Of a stretch of 64,000 nucleotides of DNA, positions 28,457 to 42,379 are shown piece after piece. This DNA is from Entonaema liquescens (lineage: Eukaryota > Ascomycota > Sordariomycetes > Xylariales > Xylariaceae): contig CADCSX010000002.1 of the NCBI GenBank assembly GCA_902805475.1, positions 558,001 through 622,000 of the forward strand. The letters run 5' to 3'. Every line of letters starts with the position of its first letter. Position 1 is the first letter of the stretch. The translations under genes and the position numbers were made by a program. The notes beneath the pieces are model-generated. The model did not search any database and was not told the DNA's origin. It saw only the letters and a list, made by a program, of their open reading frames with translations.

Positions 28457-29830
28457 AAATTTTAAAAAAGGTTAAAATATAATTAATGTTTATTATTATT
28501 AAATAAAATAAAAATTTTAATATAAAATATATAATGTAAATTTATTTAATTTTATATAAAATATTATATAAAAAAATTAATAAATATTAATATTATATTA
28601 ATATAATTAAATTATATTAAAAATTAATTAAATTAAAAGAAAATATAATAATTAAATATATAATTAAATTAAATATGTAAATATTTTTTTTTAAATCATT
28701 TATATTAAAAAAAATAATAAATATATTATTAATTAAATATGATAATAATTATATTAATATTAATTAAATTTTTATTTTTATATAGTAATAATTTAAATTT
28801 AAAATATGTTTAAATTATTAAATTTAATTTAATTTTATTAATGTTATAATTGAAAAAAAATTATATTTAAAAATATATATAATTTTAATAAAATAAACTT
28901 TATAATAAAAATAATTATTATAAATATAATTATTATAAATTTAAAATATTATTATTAATTTTATTATATAATATTTAATAATAAAAAATGGTTTATAATA
29001 AAAATAATATTATTTATAGATTATTTTATTAATTTTTTTACGTAAATTATTTTTTTAAATAGTTGTAAATGATTAATATGTTAAATTAATTAGTAATTAT
29101 TATTAAAATAATATATTATTATTTAAATTTATATAATTTTTAAACTTTTAGTTAATTTAAAATTTATTTATAATTTTAATTTTAATATTAATAAAATAAT
29201 ATATTTTAATATTTAAAATAATTATAATAATTTTAATTAATTAATTTTTAATAATTAAAATTATTAAATTTTTAAATAATAATAAATTATTTATATATTA
29301 AAATTTAAATTTTTTTAATAAATATTAAAAATTATTTATTATTATTAAAATTTTTAAAGTTATATTACAAAATTATTTTAAAAAAAATTATTTTAATTTT
29401 ATTTATTATAGTAATTTTAATAAATGTAATAGAAAAAATAGTGATAATTTATTTATTTAAATTAATTTAATTTATAATTAATATTTTAAAAAAAATTTTA
29501 AAATTATTGGTTTTTATATTAGTTGTATAAAAAAAAGTAAAAATTGTTTTTAAAAAGTTAAAATATTATGTAATAAGGTAAATAATTAATTATAATTTTT
29601 TAAATTTTATTTAAATAAAAATAAAAAGTTTTTAAAATATAATTATAAATTTATATAATTTATTAAATTTTATATAAAATATTATTATTTTAGTAAAAAA
29701 TTTTAATGATTAATTAAAGATTTTATATGAAATAATATTTTATAATTATTAAATTTATAAGTTTTTATTTATAAAATTATAAAAAAAAAAAAACTTATTA
29801 TTTAAAAATATTAATAATATATATTAAAAA
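28457..29830. other. AT-rich spacer between two same-strand 146-bp elements
   Basis: About 1.37 kb of AT-saturated DNA. It was tested as the body of an element with the two flanking 146-bp units as LTRs, but each unit has its own target duplication, so they are independent insertions. Confidence 0.5.
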
Positions 29831-29976
29831 TGTAAAACAGTTTTGCAAGATGAAATTAAAGTTGATTCTCTCAAAATCTAGCAGATCTTTAATCTGCTAG
29901 ATTTTGGCTAATAGCTATACACTAAACTTTACACTAAACTTTAATCTTACAAATATATGTTAAGCTGCGCTTAACA
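29831..29976 (-). mobile_element. Least mutated solo-LTR-like element, 146 bp
   Basis: Starts TGTAAAACAGTTTTGCAAG and ends in the near-perfect palindrome TGTTAAGCTGCGCTTAACA. The internal hairpin is nearly intact. Flanked by AAAAA on both sides, which fits a 5-bp duplication but is weak evidence in A-rich DNA. Confidence 0.8.
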
Positions 29977-31671
29977 AAAAAATAAAATGTTATATGTAAA
30001 AAAACTTTATTATAATATAGGTTTTTATATTTATTTTTTAAATAATATATTTATCTTTTAAATATATATAAAAAATAATAATAATTTAATTAATTAATTA
30101 ATAGTTTTTTTTAAATAATATTTTATTGTATTAAAATATAATAATTATATTTTTAAATTTTTAATATTAATAATATATATAAAATTAATTATTTTAAAAT
30201 ACCATTTTTTAATTATATAAAATAAATAAAAATTAATTTAATTTTTAATAAAATATTTTTTTTTATTATAAATAAAAAGAAATAATTATAAATAAATATT
30301 AAATAATTTAATTATTTTATAAACAAAATTTAAAATTTTTAAATTTTAAATTATTATTATTAATTTCGATAAAAAATTTAAAAAAGTTATAATTATAATA
30401 TTTTTTAAAATTAAATAATAATTTTATATTTTTTATATAAATAAAAATGTTATTATTAATATTTTATGTAAATAGAAAAAAATTAAAAATAATTTTAATA
30501 TTAATAATAAAAAAAAATTATTTTTAAAATTAATATATTTTAAAAAAATTGTTAATAATTAAAGAAATTTAATATTTTAATTAATTTAAATTATATATAA
30601 AATAAATTAATAATACTTAATAAATAAATTAAGATTAATAATATATAAATTATTAAAAAAACTTTTATTAATTATAAACTATATTAATATATATTTTATT
30701 TAAATTTATTTTTTTAATTATTTAAAATTATATAATTTATTTATTTAATAAATTATAAATTATTATTATTAAATATTTATTAATAATAAATATTTTATAA
30801 TTAATTAATTAATATTTATTTATTTATAATTAAATTTATTAATTATTAATAAATATATATATAATATTATAAATATTAAATTTTATTTAAATATATTTTA
30901 TTATTATAAATTATATAAAAAATAAATATTATTAAAAATAATTTAAAATCATTTTATTATTTTTAAAAAATATTAATTTTTATTAATATATATTAAATAA
31001 TATTATTAATAAATTATTAAATTTATTTTTATTAAATGTTTTTATAATTATAATATAAAAATAATTAATTATTAAAATAATTATAATATTAAAATAAATT
31101 ATTAAATAAAAATTTAAATAAATTATTAAAAAGATTAATAAATAAAAAGGAAATTTAATATTATTATAATAATAAAATTAATTTTATTAAAAAAATATAA
31201 TAATAATATTTAATTAAATTAATTTAAATTAAACTTTATTAATAATTTTAATAATTAATTATATTATTATAATAAAGTTATTTATATTATTTTATATTAA
31301 ATTATATTTATTAAAATAATTATAATAATTTTATTTTATATTAATAAAAAATAAAAATAAAATAATATAAATAATAATTTTAATAATAATTTAAAAAATT
31401 CTTTTAATTAAAAATAATTAATTTATATAATAAAAATTAATTAATAATAATTATTAATAATTTTAATAATTACTTAATTAAATATTAAAATTTATTTATA
31501 TATTAAAAATTTAAATTTATTAAATATATTATTAAATATTTAATTTAAATAAATTAAATTTTAATAAAATTATAAAAAAAAATTTTTGATTTTTTATAAT
31601 ATAATATTATAAGAAATTAATAATAATTTATAAAAAATAAATAATTATAATATTTAAAAAATTATAATAAT
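29977..31671. other. AT-rich stretch, no gene recognised
   Basis: AT-saturated DNA left of the second LINE copy. Nothing can be supported in it. Confidence 0.5.
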
Positions 31672-31769
31672 TTTATATTATAATTATAATAATAATATTA
31701 TTTAAAAACGTTAATATTAAAATAATAATAAAAGATTTAATATATAATATATTTAAATTAATTATAATA

Positions 31770-31809
<40 letters not shown>

Positions 31810-32009
31810 GATTAAAAAAAAAATAAATAAATAAAAATATAAAAAAATAATTATAATATTATTTAAAATATTAATAAATTTAATATATAAAAAAAATAAA
31901 ATAAAAATTAATAAATTAAAAATATAAATTATTAAAATAATAAAGAAAAAAATATAATATTTATATATTATTTAAAAAATAAAAATAAAATAATAATATA
32001 TTAAATTAA

Positions 32010-32014
32010 TTATA
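32010..32014 (+). repeat. Target-site duplication TTATA, left copy
   Basis: Identical to 42,056-42,060 on the far side of the 10-kb element. The second LINE copy is continuous if the element and one TTATA are removed. Confidence 0.75.
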
Positions 32015-32145
32015 TGTAAAAAGTCCTTTTATGTTAAAGTTGTTCTATTAAAAATAGTGAAAAACAAAGCTTTTCACAAGTTATGTAAATAAGTTATTTA
32101 AATTAATGATAAAATAAAATAAGTTAATTTTAATCTTTCTTAATA
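32015..32145 (+). repeat. Left LTR (131 bp) of the 10-kb retrotransposon
   Basis: Begins TGTAAAAAGTCC and ends CTTTCTTAATA. Compared with the right LTR it keeps most of its G and C, so it is much less RIP-mutated. Confidence 0.8.
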
Positions 32146-34428
32146 ATTGTTTTTTATAAAGAAAAAGGATAATGTTTTTGTTATTATTATTAATTTATAA
32201 GTTATTTTCCATTTACCAAAAATATATGTAATTAATCCTTATATATACATTATTTAATCTTTATAAAGTATTATTTTATGCTTTTGGTTAACAAACATTA
32301 TAAGTATTAATTTTTAAATTAATTATTTGGGGATAATATTTTATATTAATATGATATATTAATCTATTTTTTATATAATTATATTTTCTTTCTTGGATAA
32401 TTTTCTTTTTATTAGTAATTTATTTTTAAAAGTAATTGATTTTTATTAGTTTTTAATTTTATTAATAATTATAATTATATTTTATAATATTTTTATTTAT
32501 TGTTTGTGTTTATTTTTATTACCTTTAATAATAGTTATAAATTTTTTTATTTTTATTTAAATATTTAATATTTTTAATAGTTTTTTATTTATTATTAATA
32601 TATTATTAATTTTATAATTTAAGATATTAAAAATTAATTTTATTTTTATTTTTATTTGATTTATTTTTTTGTTGAGTTTTTAATGCATTATTTAAATGGC
32701 ATTTAATGTTTTGCAAATGTCATAAATTATTATCTGTAAGTTTATTCTTTTATTTTTATTTGTTGATTTTTATTATTTTGGTTATTTTTTAATGGATAAT
32801 AATAATTTGTTAAGGTTTTGTTTTGATTAATTACTTATAAGTTTTTAATATAAGTTTTTAATATTTATTACTTTAAATTTTTTTTATTTTTTTTTTATAA
32901 ATATAATGGTTTATTAAAAAGGAAGAATTTAGGTTTTATTAGATGGTTAATATATTTAAATTAATTTAAAAGCATATAATATTTTATTAACTTTTACAAA
33001 CATAATTCTTAATCTATGTTAAATATTACCAATTATTCGGAAAATTTTAAACGTTTTTTTATAAAGTAGTAATTAAATATATTTATTAATATATTTAATT
33101 ATTTCTTAGTTTTTTTCAATATAAATTTTATAAATATAAAATAATTTTTTTTAAATAATTTTATATATTATTATTATATTAGGTTAATTATAAACTTGGT
33201 ACTTGGTTAATTTAATAATTACTTTAGTAAGGTTATACCATGGACATATTTTAATATAATAAAATAATATAATATAAAAATTTTTTAAATTATTATAAAG
33301 TTTGCTTTAAACTATTAAAACTTTAATTATGTTAATTATTAATGCGGTTTAATTATGTATTATTTATTATTAATAAAGAACAATAATATTTTCCTATTTA
33401 TTGTAATTATTAATTAAAATTTTATATTTTTTTAATTTAATTTTATTTGCTTTTAATTTTTTATTTTATTAGGTAATAGGATTAATGTCCAGGTTTTAAA
33501 CCAAATTTTGGAATATGTAAAAAATTATAATTCCTTAATTTTGTTTTCCAATTAATTTTATAAGCATTATAATAATATTATATCGTTAATAAAACGTAAA
33601 AAAAAAACAAGTAAAAAATAAATAATTCTATTCATTAATATAATTAAAGTAATATAATAAAACATTAAATTACTTATTTTAAATATATATAAAATTATAT
33701 ATTAATTATTAATTTATTATTATAAAATCGAAACAATATTTATATTTAAAATTATAATTAATTAATAAGAATGAACAACTATTATAATCAATTATTAAAA
33801 GTGAATAATTAATGTTTAAACAATTACTTGAATTAATTATAATACTTATTATATTACGCTATTAATAAATATACATGTATAATATTTACTTTACCATTAT
33901 TACCAAAAACGCATTAAATTCACCAAAAAACTAAAATTTAAAAGAAAGAATATTAAAAAAAATATAAAAAGGAAAAAATAAATGCCTCAAACAATAAAAA
34001 ACAAAATTCTTTTATATCTGCTTAAGTAAATCTTAAGGAATTTTAATTAATTATTCCTTACCATACCTTTTTTAATTAAAAATAATTTAACAAATATATA
34101 TTTTCTTAATTTTTAAACCAATTAAATCGTAAGATTAGTAAAATTCCGATATTAATTTTAACTAATTATATTATAAAATTAATAAAATTTTAATAATTTA
34201 AATTAAATAATTTAATTTTAATTAATTAATATATATAATTAAAAATATCAATTTAATAATGGTTTAAGAAATTATATTATTTATTTAAATTTAAATAATA
34301 ACATTATAAATAATGGGATTTTAACATATATATTTATTTTAAATATTATTTAAACGATTTTCCAATTGTCCCCGTTTTCGTTTATATTTTAATTACCGTT
34401 TTTATTTTTACTTCGACCAACGGTCTCG

Positions 34429-34548
34429 TTATTATTTTAATTAATCTTGTTATTATCTTAATTAATCTTATCTTTATTTTAATTAATTTCGTTTTTATTT
34501 TAATTAATTTTATTTTTATTTTAACTAGTTTTATTTTTATTTTAATTA
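34429..34548. repeat. 21-bp tandem repeat array inside the LTR element
   Basis: Nearly six units of the type TTATTTTAATTAATCTTGTTA, drifting by transitions. A multiple of three, so it may once have encoded a seven-residue repeat, but the frame is dead. Confidence 0.7.
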
Positions 34549-37500
34549 GTAATTTTTAATAATTTTAACTTTACCAATATTATAAGATTATTTTTATTAT
34601 ATTCATTTACTAAAACTATTACATTTTACATAAATAATTTTCTTAAATATTATTAATTATATATTAAAACATAACTTTTTTATTAGATTAAATATTTAAT
34701 AATCAACTTTCTTCTTTATTTATTAATTTATTACTTTAAAAGTTTTTCAATTTTATATAATATTTAATTTTTATTATTATTTTTTATAATTATTCGTTTA
34801 AATTATAATTTACAACAATTATATAAATTAATTCCTTATAATACCTTATATAATTAAATTACAGAAATTATTTTATAAATTTTTTAATATAATAAAATAT
34901 TTAATTTATAAATTAAATCGCTAATACGTTACACAATTAATAATGGTTTAACGCATTATATTAACCATTTTTATAATAATTTACTTAATAAAATATACTT
35001 TTTATATAATTAAAAATATATCGTATTTCTTACTTTTTATTTCACAAATTTATAAACTTTATTATATCGTATTTTTACATTTACCATTACAAAATCAATT
35101 ATTATTTTAATTTCTTTTTAATATAAATCTCGTAATATATCAAAATTAATATTATTATTAAATATTTCCATAATCAATATAATCATTTAAAACTTAAAAC
35201 CGTATATTATTTCGTTCGAACTTTATTTTAATACTGTTAATTTAATATTATTTAAATTATATTAAAAAACCGGAATAATATTAATCCATAATTTAAATAA
35301 AAACAAATAATAATATCATATAACCGTTTTAATATTTTAATTTTTTCTTTTTATTTAATTATTAATTTATAAATAATAATTTATTAACATAATAAACTTT
35401 ATTCTTAATTTCGCAAATAATATTTATTAAAATTCTAATATAAATTTAAAATCTTAATTAAATATTACCTTTATTAATAATCTTTAATTATATAATAAAA
35501 AAAATTATAATATTAATATAATTTAATAAATTATTTTATATTTAATATTACTTAATATTAAAATAATTTTTTTATTAAACTTGCAAATAATAACCATCAT
35601 TATATTATAATTTTGAAATTTTTTTACTATTTATAATATATTTTTTATTAATATTTTAAATAAATTAATAATAAAATCCTATATTATTATATAATAAAAT
35701 ATAACCATTAAATTAATTAATAATAATTTACCATTTACTTTTAATTTATCGTTATAATTTTTTTGGCATTTTAAATATTATTATATATATTTTTTAACTT
35801 TCTTTATTAAATTTTATATATTAATATTTTATAAATTATAAAATATTTATTTTAATCCAAAATAATGTTATTTATTATACACCATTTTTAATAAATCTTA
35901 TATATAATTTAATAAAATTATTAATTATTTTTAATTTATATTTAACATATAATATAATAATTTATTTCGTAATTTATAATAAAACCATTTAATTATATCT
36001 TTACTTATTTTTTTAGTTAATTAAAATATTTTTTATAATTATTTTAATTATTTATTTTTTTTATAACCTTAAATAATATAAAACTTAAATATTTTATTAA
36101 TGATTATCTTAATTATAAAATAACTAAAATCCTTTATAATATCTTTTAATATAACTTTTATTATATTATTTTTTTCTTTTTTATTTTTAACTATTATTTT
36201 TATTAATAATCGTAATAATATATTAAATATTAGATTTAATTATCTTAAAATATAATATATTTTTAAACAAAATTATAATAAATATATAAATATTACCATT
36301 AATTTAATATTTATTTTATTTATATTAAATATTTTAAAGGTTATTTATTCCATAATACCTTTAATAACTTAATAATTTATTAATATAATAATTAAATACA
36401 TAAATAATTATAATTAAATTTTATTTTATCAATATATTTATATAAGGTATGTAATTTTTAATTTAATAACTTAATATCAAATTTTAGTTTTTGTTAATAT
36501 TTTAAACAAAAACATCATTAATTTAATATTATTAACTAATATTATTTTAATATCCTAAAACTTTTTTAAATAAAAAATAAATACATTAAATCTTCGTTTT
36601 TTAAATACATTAATCTTTAAATATATTATTTTTTTACTATCCCAATAACTTAATATTACTAAATTTATTAATTTTTTTTATAAGTTTTTAAATACCTCCA
36701 TTTTAACTTATATAAATATAAATAACATTTTTACCATATATTTTTTTTTTACTAAAATAATTATTAATATTTTATTATCTTTTTATTCTATTATTATTAA
36801 TACAATTTTTTATTATTATAAAAATTAAATTTTTTATATATATTACAAAATATATTTTCGTAAAAATCTTATTATTTTAATATAAATTTTTAATATAAAT
36901 AATATTTTAAATATTTTAATTTTTTATATTACATTAATTTTTCCTTATATAATAATAATATTTAAATTATTAATAATGAAATTTAATAATTTTATTAATA
37001 AATAATTTAAAAACAACTTCTTTAAATTTAATATTAATTTAATATTATTAAATAATAAAAATATTTTACATAAATATTACTTATACATTTTTATTATATA
37101 ATTATAAATTATTATATTATTAATGTAAATTTTAATAAAATTATTAAAAAATAATAATTTTTAATTTATAAATTATTAATTAAAAACTAAGAAATTTTTA
37201 AATTTTATTAATACCACTTTTAATATTTTAAATCTTTTTAATAAAATAATTGTTATTTGGTTAACATATTTTTACGTTATTAATAATTAATAAAAAAAGG
37301 TTAAATTATTTATTATAATAAAATATTTCTACTTTTTTATTTTATTAATAATTTCCTTTTATTATAATAATAAATAAATATTAGTTAATATATAATAATT
37401 AAACAATTTTAAATTAATAATTATTTATTCTTTTCTTTTATTATTAACCATTTATTATACTATAAATATTGGATAATTAAATAATATTAACTTTTTCATA

Positions 37501-40500
37501 TATTCTATTTTATTTTTATTATATATATTATTAAATATTTTATTTAATAATGTTTTATTTTTAACACCTAATAAATATATTTATCCAACTTTATATTTAT
37601 TTTACCAATTATTAATAAAATTTATAATTATTTTTTTATTCTTAAATAATTTAATTATACCTTAATTATATTAAATATTATAATTATTAATTATAATAAT
37701 AAATTTATAGTTAAAAAATAAAAATATATTATAATAATTAATACTGTCTTTAAATAACATTTCTAATACGTTCTTTAAATATTACACTTTTAAATTTACT
37801 AATTTATTTTTGAAAAAAAATATTTATTTTTTTAATAATTTTTAAAAATTTTTATCCATCTTTATTTTAAAAGATAATAATTCTAATAAATCATCTTTAA
37901 TAATAAAATCGTTTATTAAGAAATTATTATTAATATTATTATTATTAATTTTTACTATTATTTACATTATATTAACTTTTTTTTATATTATAACAATATA
38001 CTTGTTTATAATTATATTATTAATAATCCCTAATTTTATTTTTCGGGAAATAATAATTTTTTCTTTATTTTAGTTAAAAAAAACAATTCCTTTAATTATC
38101 GTTACATTACATATTAAATATAATATTTTTGAAAATATAATGTTAAATTCATATATATAATTTTTTAATAAATTTAAATATATAACTAAGATTGTCATTA
38201 TCGTTCCAATTAAAATTACTATTTTTATTATTATTAAAATTTATTTTTAAAAATTTCTAATTATTTTTAAATAATTAATATATATTTATTTTCCAAAATA
38301 AATTATTATTATCATAATTTATTTAAATTAATTAATAATTATATTATATTTTTTATAAAACTTTATTTTTAATAATAAATTAAATTATAAATTATATTAA
38401 TATATTTATATATTAATTTTAATATTAATTAATTTTTACTTACTTTTCTTTAACTTTATTAAAAATTTAAATTTAAATCAGACTTTTTAATTTATAATTA
38501 TAAATTTAACTATTCCTTTTATATATAATAAAATATTTAATTTATAAACTTTATAATTTTTAATAAAAATTTTTAATTAATTTATATTAAATATTTTATT
38601 AAATATGTTTAAATTAACATATATAATTAATTTTATTTTGTTAACTATATTAATTTTTAATGAATAATGTTTTTACAATAAGTTTTTTTTATTTAAAAAT
38701 TTCAATTTTACATAAATAACTTCCAATTTCTTTAAATTTTATTTATTAACTTTTTCATTTTTATTATTAACTCTTTTATTTATTATATTAACTTATTCCG
38801 CATAAACATTTATTACTTTCATTTTATTAACTTTAATATTTAATTTAATTATAAATATTTATTTGGTTTTAATAATGGAATTTTAATCCTTTTTTACTTA
38901 TTATTTATATTTAAATCCATTACCTTTAAATTTAAATAATATATAATTATTTACATATACATATTTAAAATAATTTAATTTTATATCAAATTTCTTATTA
39001 CATTTTTTATACATTATTTTATTATTACTTATACATAATAAATAATTATACTTTTTTCTTAATTCATTATTTAAATATTATTCAAATAAAAAATAACTTT
39101 TATTTTTTAATCAAATTTCTTATTTTTTATAATTAAATTATTCTTTTTTTAATAATATTTTATTTTTTATATAAAATTTATTATTACATTTATCAAATTT
39201 TACTTATTAGCATTAATTACATTAATTTTTAAAATAATTATTAAAATAACCATAATAATTTCGTTTATAATAATTATATTAATTATAATAAAAACTATAT
39301 CTTTAATAATAATTACTTAATTTATAAAATTTATAATATTCATCATTATAACAACATCTTTTATAATCATTATTATATCGTTTTTTACTATTATAACATT
39401 TATTATTATATTTATTTTTATTTTTTTCTTTATCATTATCTTTATCTTTATATTCGCAACGTTTAAATTACTAAAAACCATCACCATCTTTTACATTATC
39501 TTTAATAATAATTTATTTTCCAAATATAAACACATAATTTAAAACATATCTTTCATTTAAATACATATAATTTATCAACATTTTTATTTTATTAATTAAA
39601 AATACATTTAAAATATCTTTTACTAAATCTTTTTTTCCAATAACCAATAACTTAAATCGCTATAATTTAATTTATTCCTACAAATTACTAATATACTTAT
39701 CAATTATCCAAATTTCATTAAAAACCAATACATTATATTAAAACTTAAAATTTAATATATTATAAATTTACCACATTTATTAAACCTTTAAATTTATCCC
39801 ATATATTTAACATATTTATATTATATTTATAACTCAATTATATATTAACATTCCTTTAAAATAATTTTCTTTTATATATTTAAAATTATAAAATTTCTAC
39901 TATATTTTATTAAATTTTATTTTAAACTTATTAAAAAATTTTTTTAAATAAAACTTATTATTAAATATTATATAATTTTATATATTTTTAATTAATTTAA
40001 CCATATATTATTACATTATAACGTTTTTATATAATTTATATATTTTTATAATAATTACTTTAATTTACATTTAATTTATTTTTACTTATTAAACAACATT
40101 AATAAAAAATACCATATTTTAGAATATTATATTTCATTTTAATATAACAATATTTCCTTCGTTAAAAAATTTATTAAAATCTAAATAAAAAATTCTTAAA
40201 TCATATATTTTAAATCCATTAAATTAAAATTTTCTCTTTACCACAATGCAAATTTCTCAAAAATTATTTCGCATTTCTGTTAAAAACTTATTAACCACAT
40301 TAAAAATCATTCTTAAACTAATCTACAAACTTAAGATTAATTCCGCAATATACAATCGTAAATCATCATTTATTTAAACATTTCCAAATCCAAAACCTTA
40401 AATTATCCTAAACTTTAATCTATCACATTATAACCCATTATAAAAACCATTACAACATAAAATCTCACTTAAACTTTTTTACCATTAAAATTAATCCACC

Positions 40501-41924
40501 ATATTATTTATCAATAACAATAAATCAAATTAAATATAATTTTATATATTATTTAAACCATTCCCCCTATTATCATTATATTATAATAAATTAACAAACA
40601 AAATATTAATTTATATTATAAACGTAAAAAATCAACTAATAAATATTTAAATATTTAATTATATTAAACTAACAAACAAAATATTCTTATAAATTAAAAA
40701 TATACCAATCTATAACACAAACAAAAACTTAATCAATTTAATTAAAAAAATATATAACTACTTTAATTTTAATAAATTTTCTATCAATAATAATAACTTT
40801 ATTAATAACAATAATTTTATTAATAATAATATAATAACTTTTACCAACTTTTTTACCAATGATTATTTTATTCGTTTTTACAAAAAAAAAAAACTTCTAA
40901 ATATTAAAAAAAACTTTTATAATAAAATTCTTAACAAATTAACCATTAACTTAACAAATAATCTTTTTAATAATTATACAATTTATAAATTAATATAAAA
41001 TAAATTTCTTTTTTATAATAAATCAAATAAATCTTTAAATTTATCCATATATAAATCTTATAATTTAATTACTTTTTATAATAATTACCTTATTTTAAAT
41101 CGTACAAATAATTATATTACTATTTATATCGGTCTTAAAATAATAAAAAATATTAACTATTATTCTATCTTTATTAATAATATATAAATATATATTATAT
41201 TAAAAATTTTATAAAATTTATATTTATTTATTAACTACTTTAAATTAAAATCACTTATTAATTTTAATAAATTCCTCATTTACCTCATATTAATTTATAC
41301 AATATATCGTCTTCCAAACCGCAACAATATATTTTTATATAATAAAATTTATTACACTTAATTTTCAAATAATTTCGAAATGTTTATTTATAATAAATAT
41401 TTAATTAAAAACTTAATAATTTTAAAAATATTATTTTTAATTTATAATATCATAAAATACAATATTAAAAATATAATATTACATTAATTTTTTTTAATAA
41501 AAATTAATATATTAAAATCAATTACTTTTACAAAATTAAAATTTTAACTTTAACATAATAAACTTTTTATTAAAATAATAATTATAATAATTATTAATAT
41601 TATCATCATCAATAATTTCTTTAATAACAATTATTTAAATTTCTTATAAAAAAAATATATAATAAAAAGAAAAAAAGTATATTAAAGGTTATCGAATATT
41701 ATCGTAATAGCCGCTTTTTATTTTTTACTTTAATTTCTCTTGCAATATTTCGTTTTAATGTTTAACCAATAATTTAATAAATAATTTACTTTTTAACTAA
41801 AAACCGAGTAAAATAAAAACTTATCAACCGTTAAATATATAATAATAATCTAACCATTATCATTAAATAATTAAATATTATATAAGCAACTTTTCGGCCT
41901 TTAATATAAATAAAATTACTAATT

Positions 41925-42055
41925 TATAAAAAATCCTTTTATATTAAAATTATTTTATTAAAAATAATAAAAAATAAAGTTTTTCATAAATTATGTAAAT
42001 AAATTATTTAAATTAATGATAAAATAAAATAAATTAACCTTAATTTTTCTTAACA
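41925..42055 (+). repeat. Right LTR (131 bp) of the 10-kb retrotransposon
   Basis: Aligns without gaps to the left LTR. The start TGTAAAAAGTCC has become TATAAAAAATCC. Followed by TTATA (42,056-42,060). Confidence 0.8.
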
Positions 42056-42335
42056 TTATATTTAAAAATATAAAAAAAAAAATTAAAAAAAATAAAAATA
42101 AAAATTTTAAAAAAAATAAATATTATTAAAAATTTTTAAAATTTATAAATAATAAAATAATTATAAATAAATATAATAATTATAAATAATTAAATTTAAA
42201 ATAATATAATAATAATTTTATTATAAAAAATAAAAAAAATTATTATTAAAAAAATCTTAATAAATTTAAAAATAATTAAAAAAAATATTAAAAAAAATAA
42301 TAAAAATAATTAATTAAATTTTAAAAAAATAAAAA

Positions 42336-42336
<1 letters not shown>

Positions 42337-42379
<43 letters not shown>
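42337..42379. repeat. Back-to-back (AAT)n/(ATT)n junction
   Basis: AAT units run into ATT units. This marks where a minus-strand LINE 3' tail abuts the plus-strand LINE fragment. Confidence 0.75.

Larger units (their letters stand above)
32015..42055. mobile_element. LTR retrotransposon, about 10.04 kb, RIP-inactivated
   Basis: Direct 131-bp terminal repeats (32,015-32,145 and 41,925-42,055) with TG...CA-type ends, flanked by a perfect 5-bp target duplication TTATA, inserted in a LINE copy. No reading frame survives and I could not identify gag, RT or integrase motifs, so orientation and superfamily are open. The left ~1.5 kb keeps G and has lost C on the plus strand; from about 33.9 kb rightward it keeps C and has lost G. 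Ten kb is long for fungal LTR elements, so extra ORFs or hidden nested insertions are possible. A 21-bp tandem array lies at 34,429-34,548. Confidence 0.75.
31672..42349 (+). mobile_element. 5' fragment of a second LINE copy, split by an LTR retrotransposon
   Basis: 31,672-32,014 matches 10,115-10,530 of the first LINE, including the AAT tract (31,769-31,806). The match resumes at 42,056-42,349 exactly where it stopped, and runs to the equivalent of about 10,785. The intervening 32,015-42,055 is the inserted LTR element. Confidence 0.7.

Noticed and set aside
28311..29976. A 1.67-kb LTR element with the two 146-bp units as its LTRs
   Set aside because: Each unit has its own, different 5-bp duplication (AAATT and AAAAA), so they are separate insertions.
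39200..39480. A gag-like zinc knuckle on the minus strand of the LTR element
   Set aside because: A Lys/Asn-rich frame with some Cys codons is present, but the CCHC spacing cannot be restored by transitions alone.
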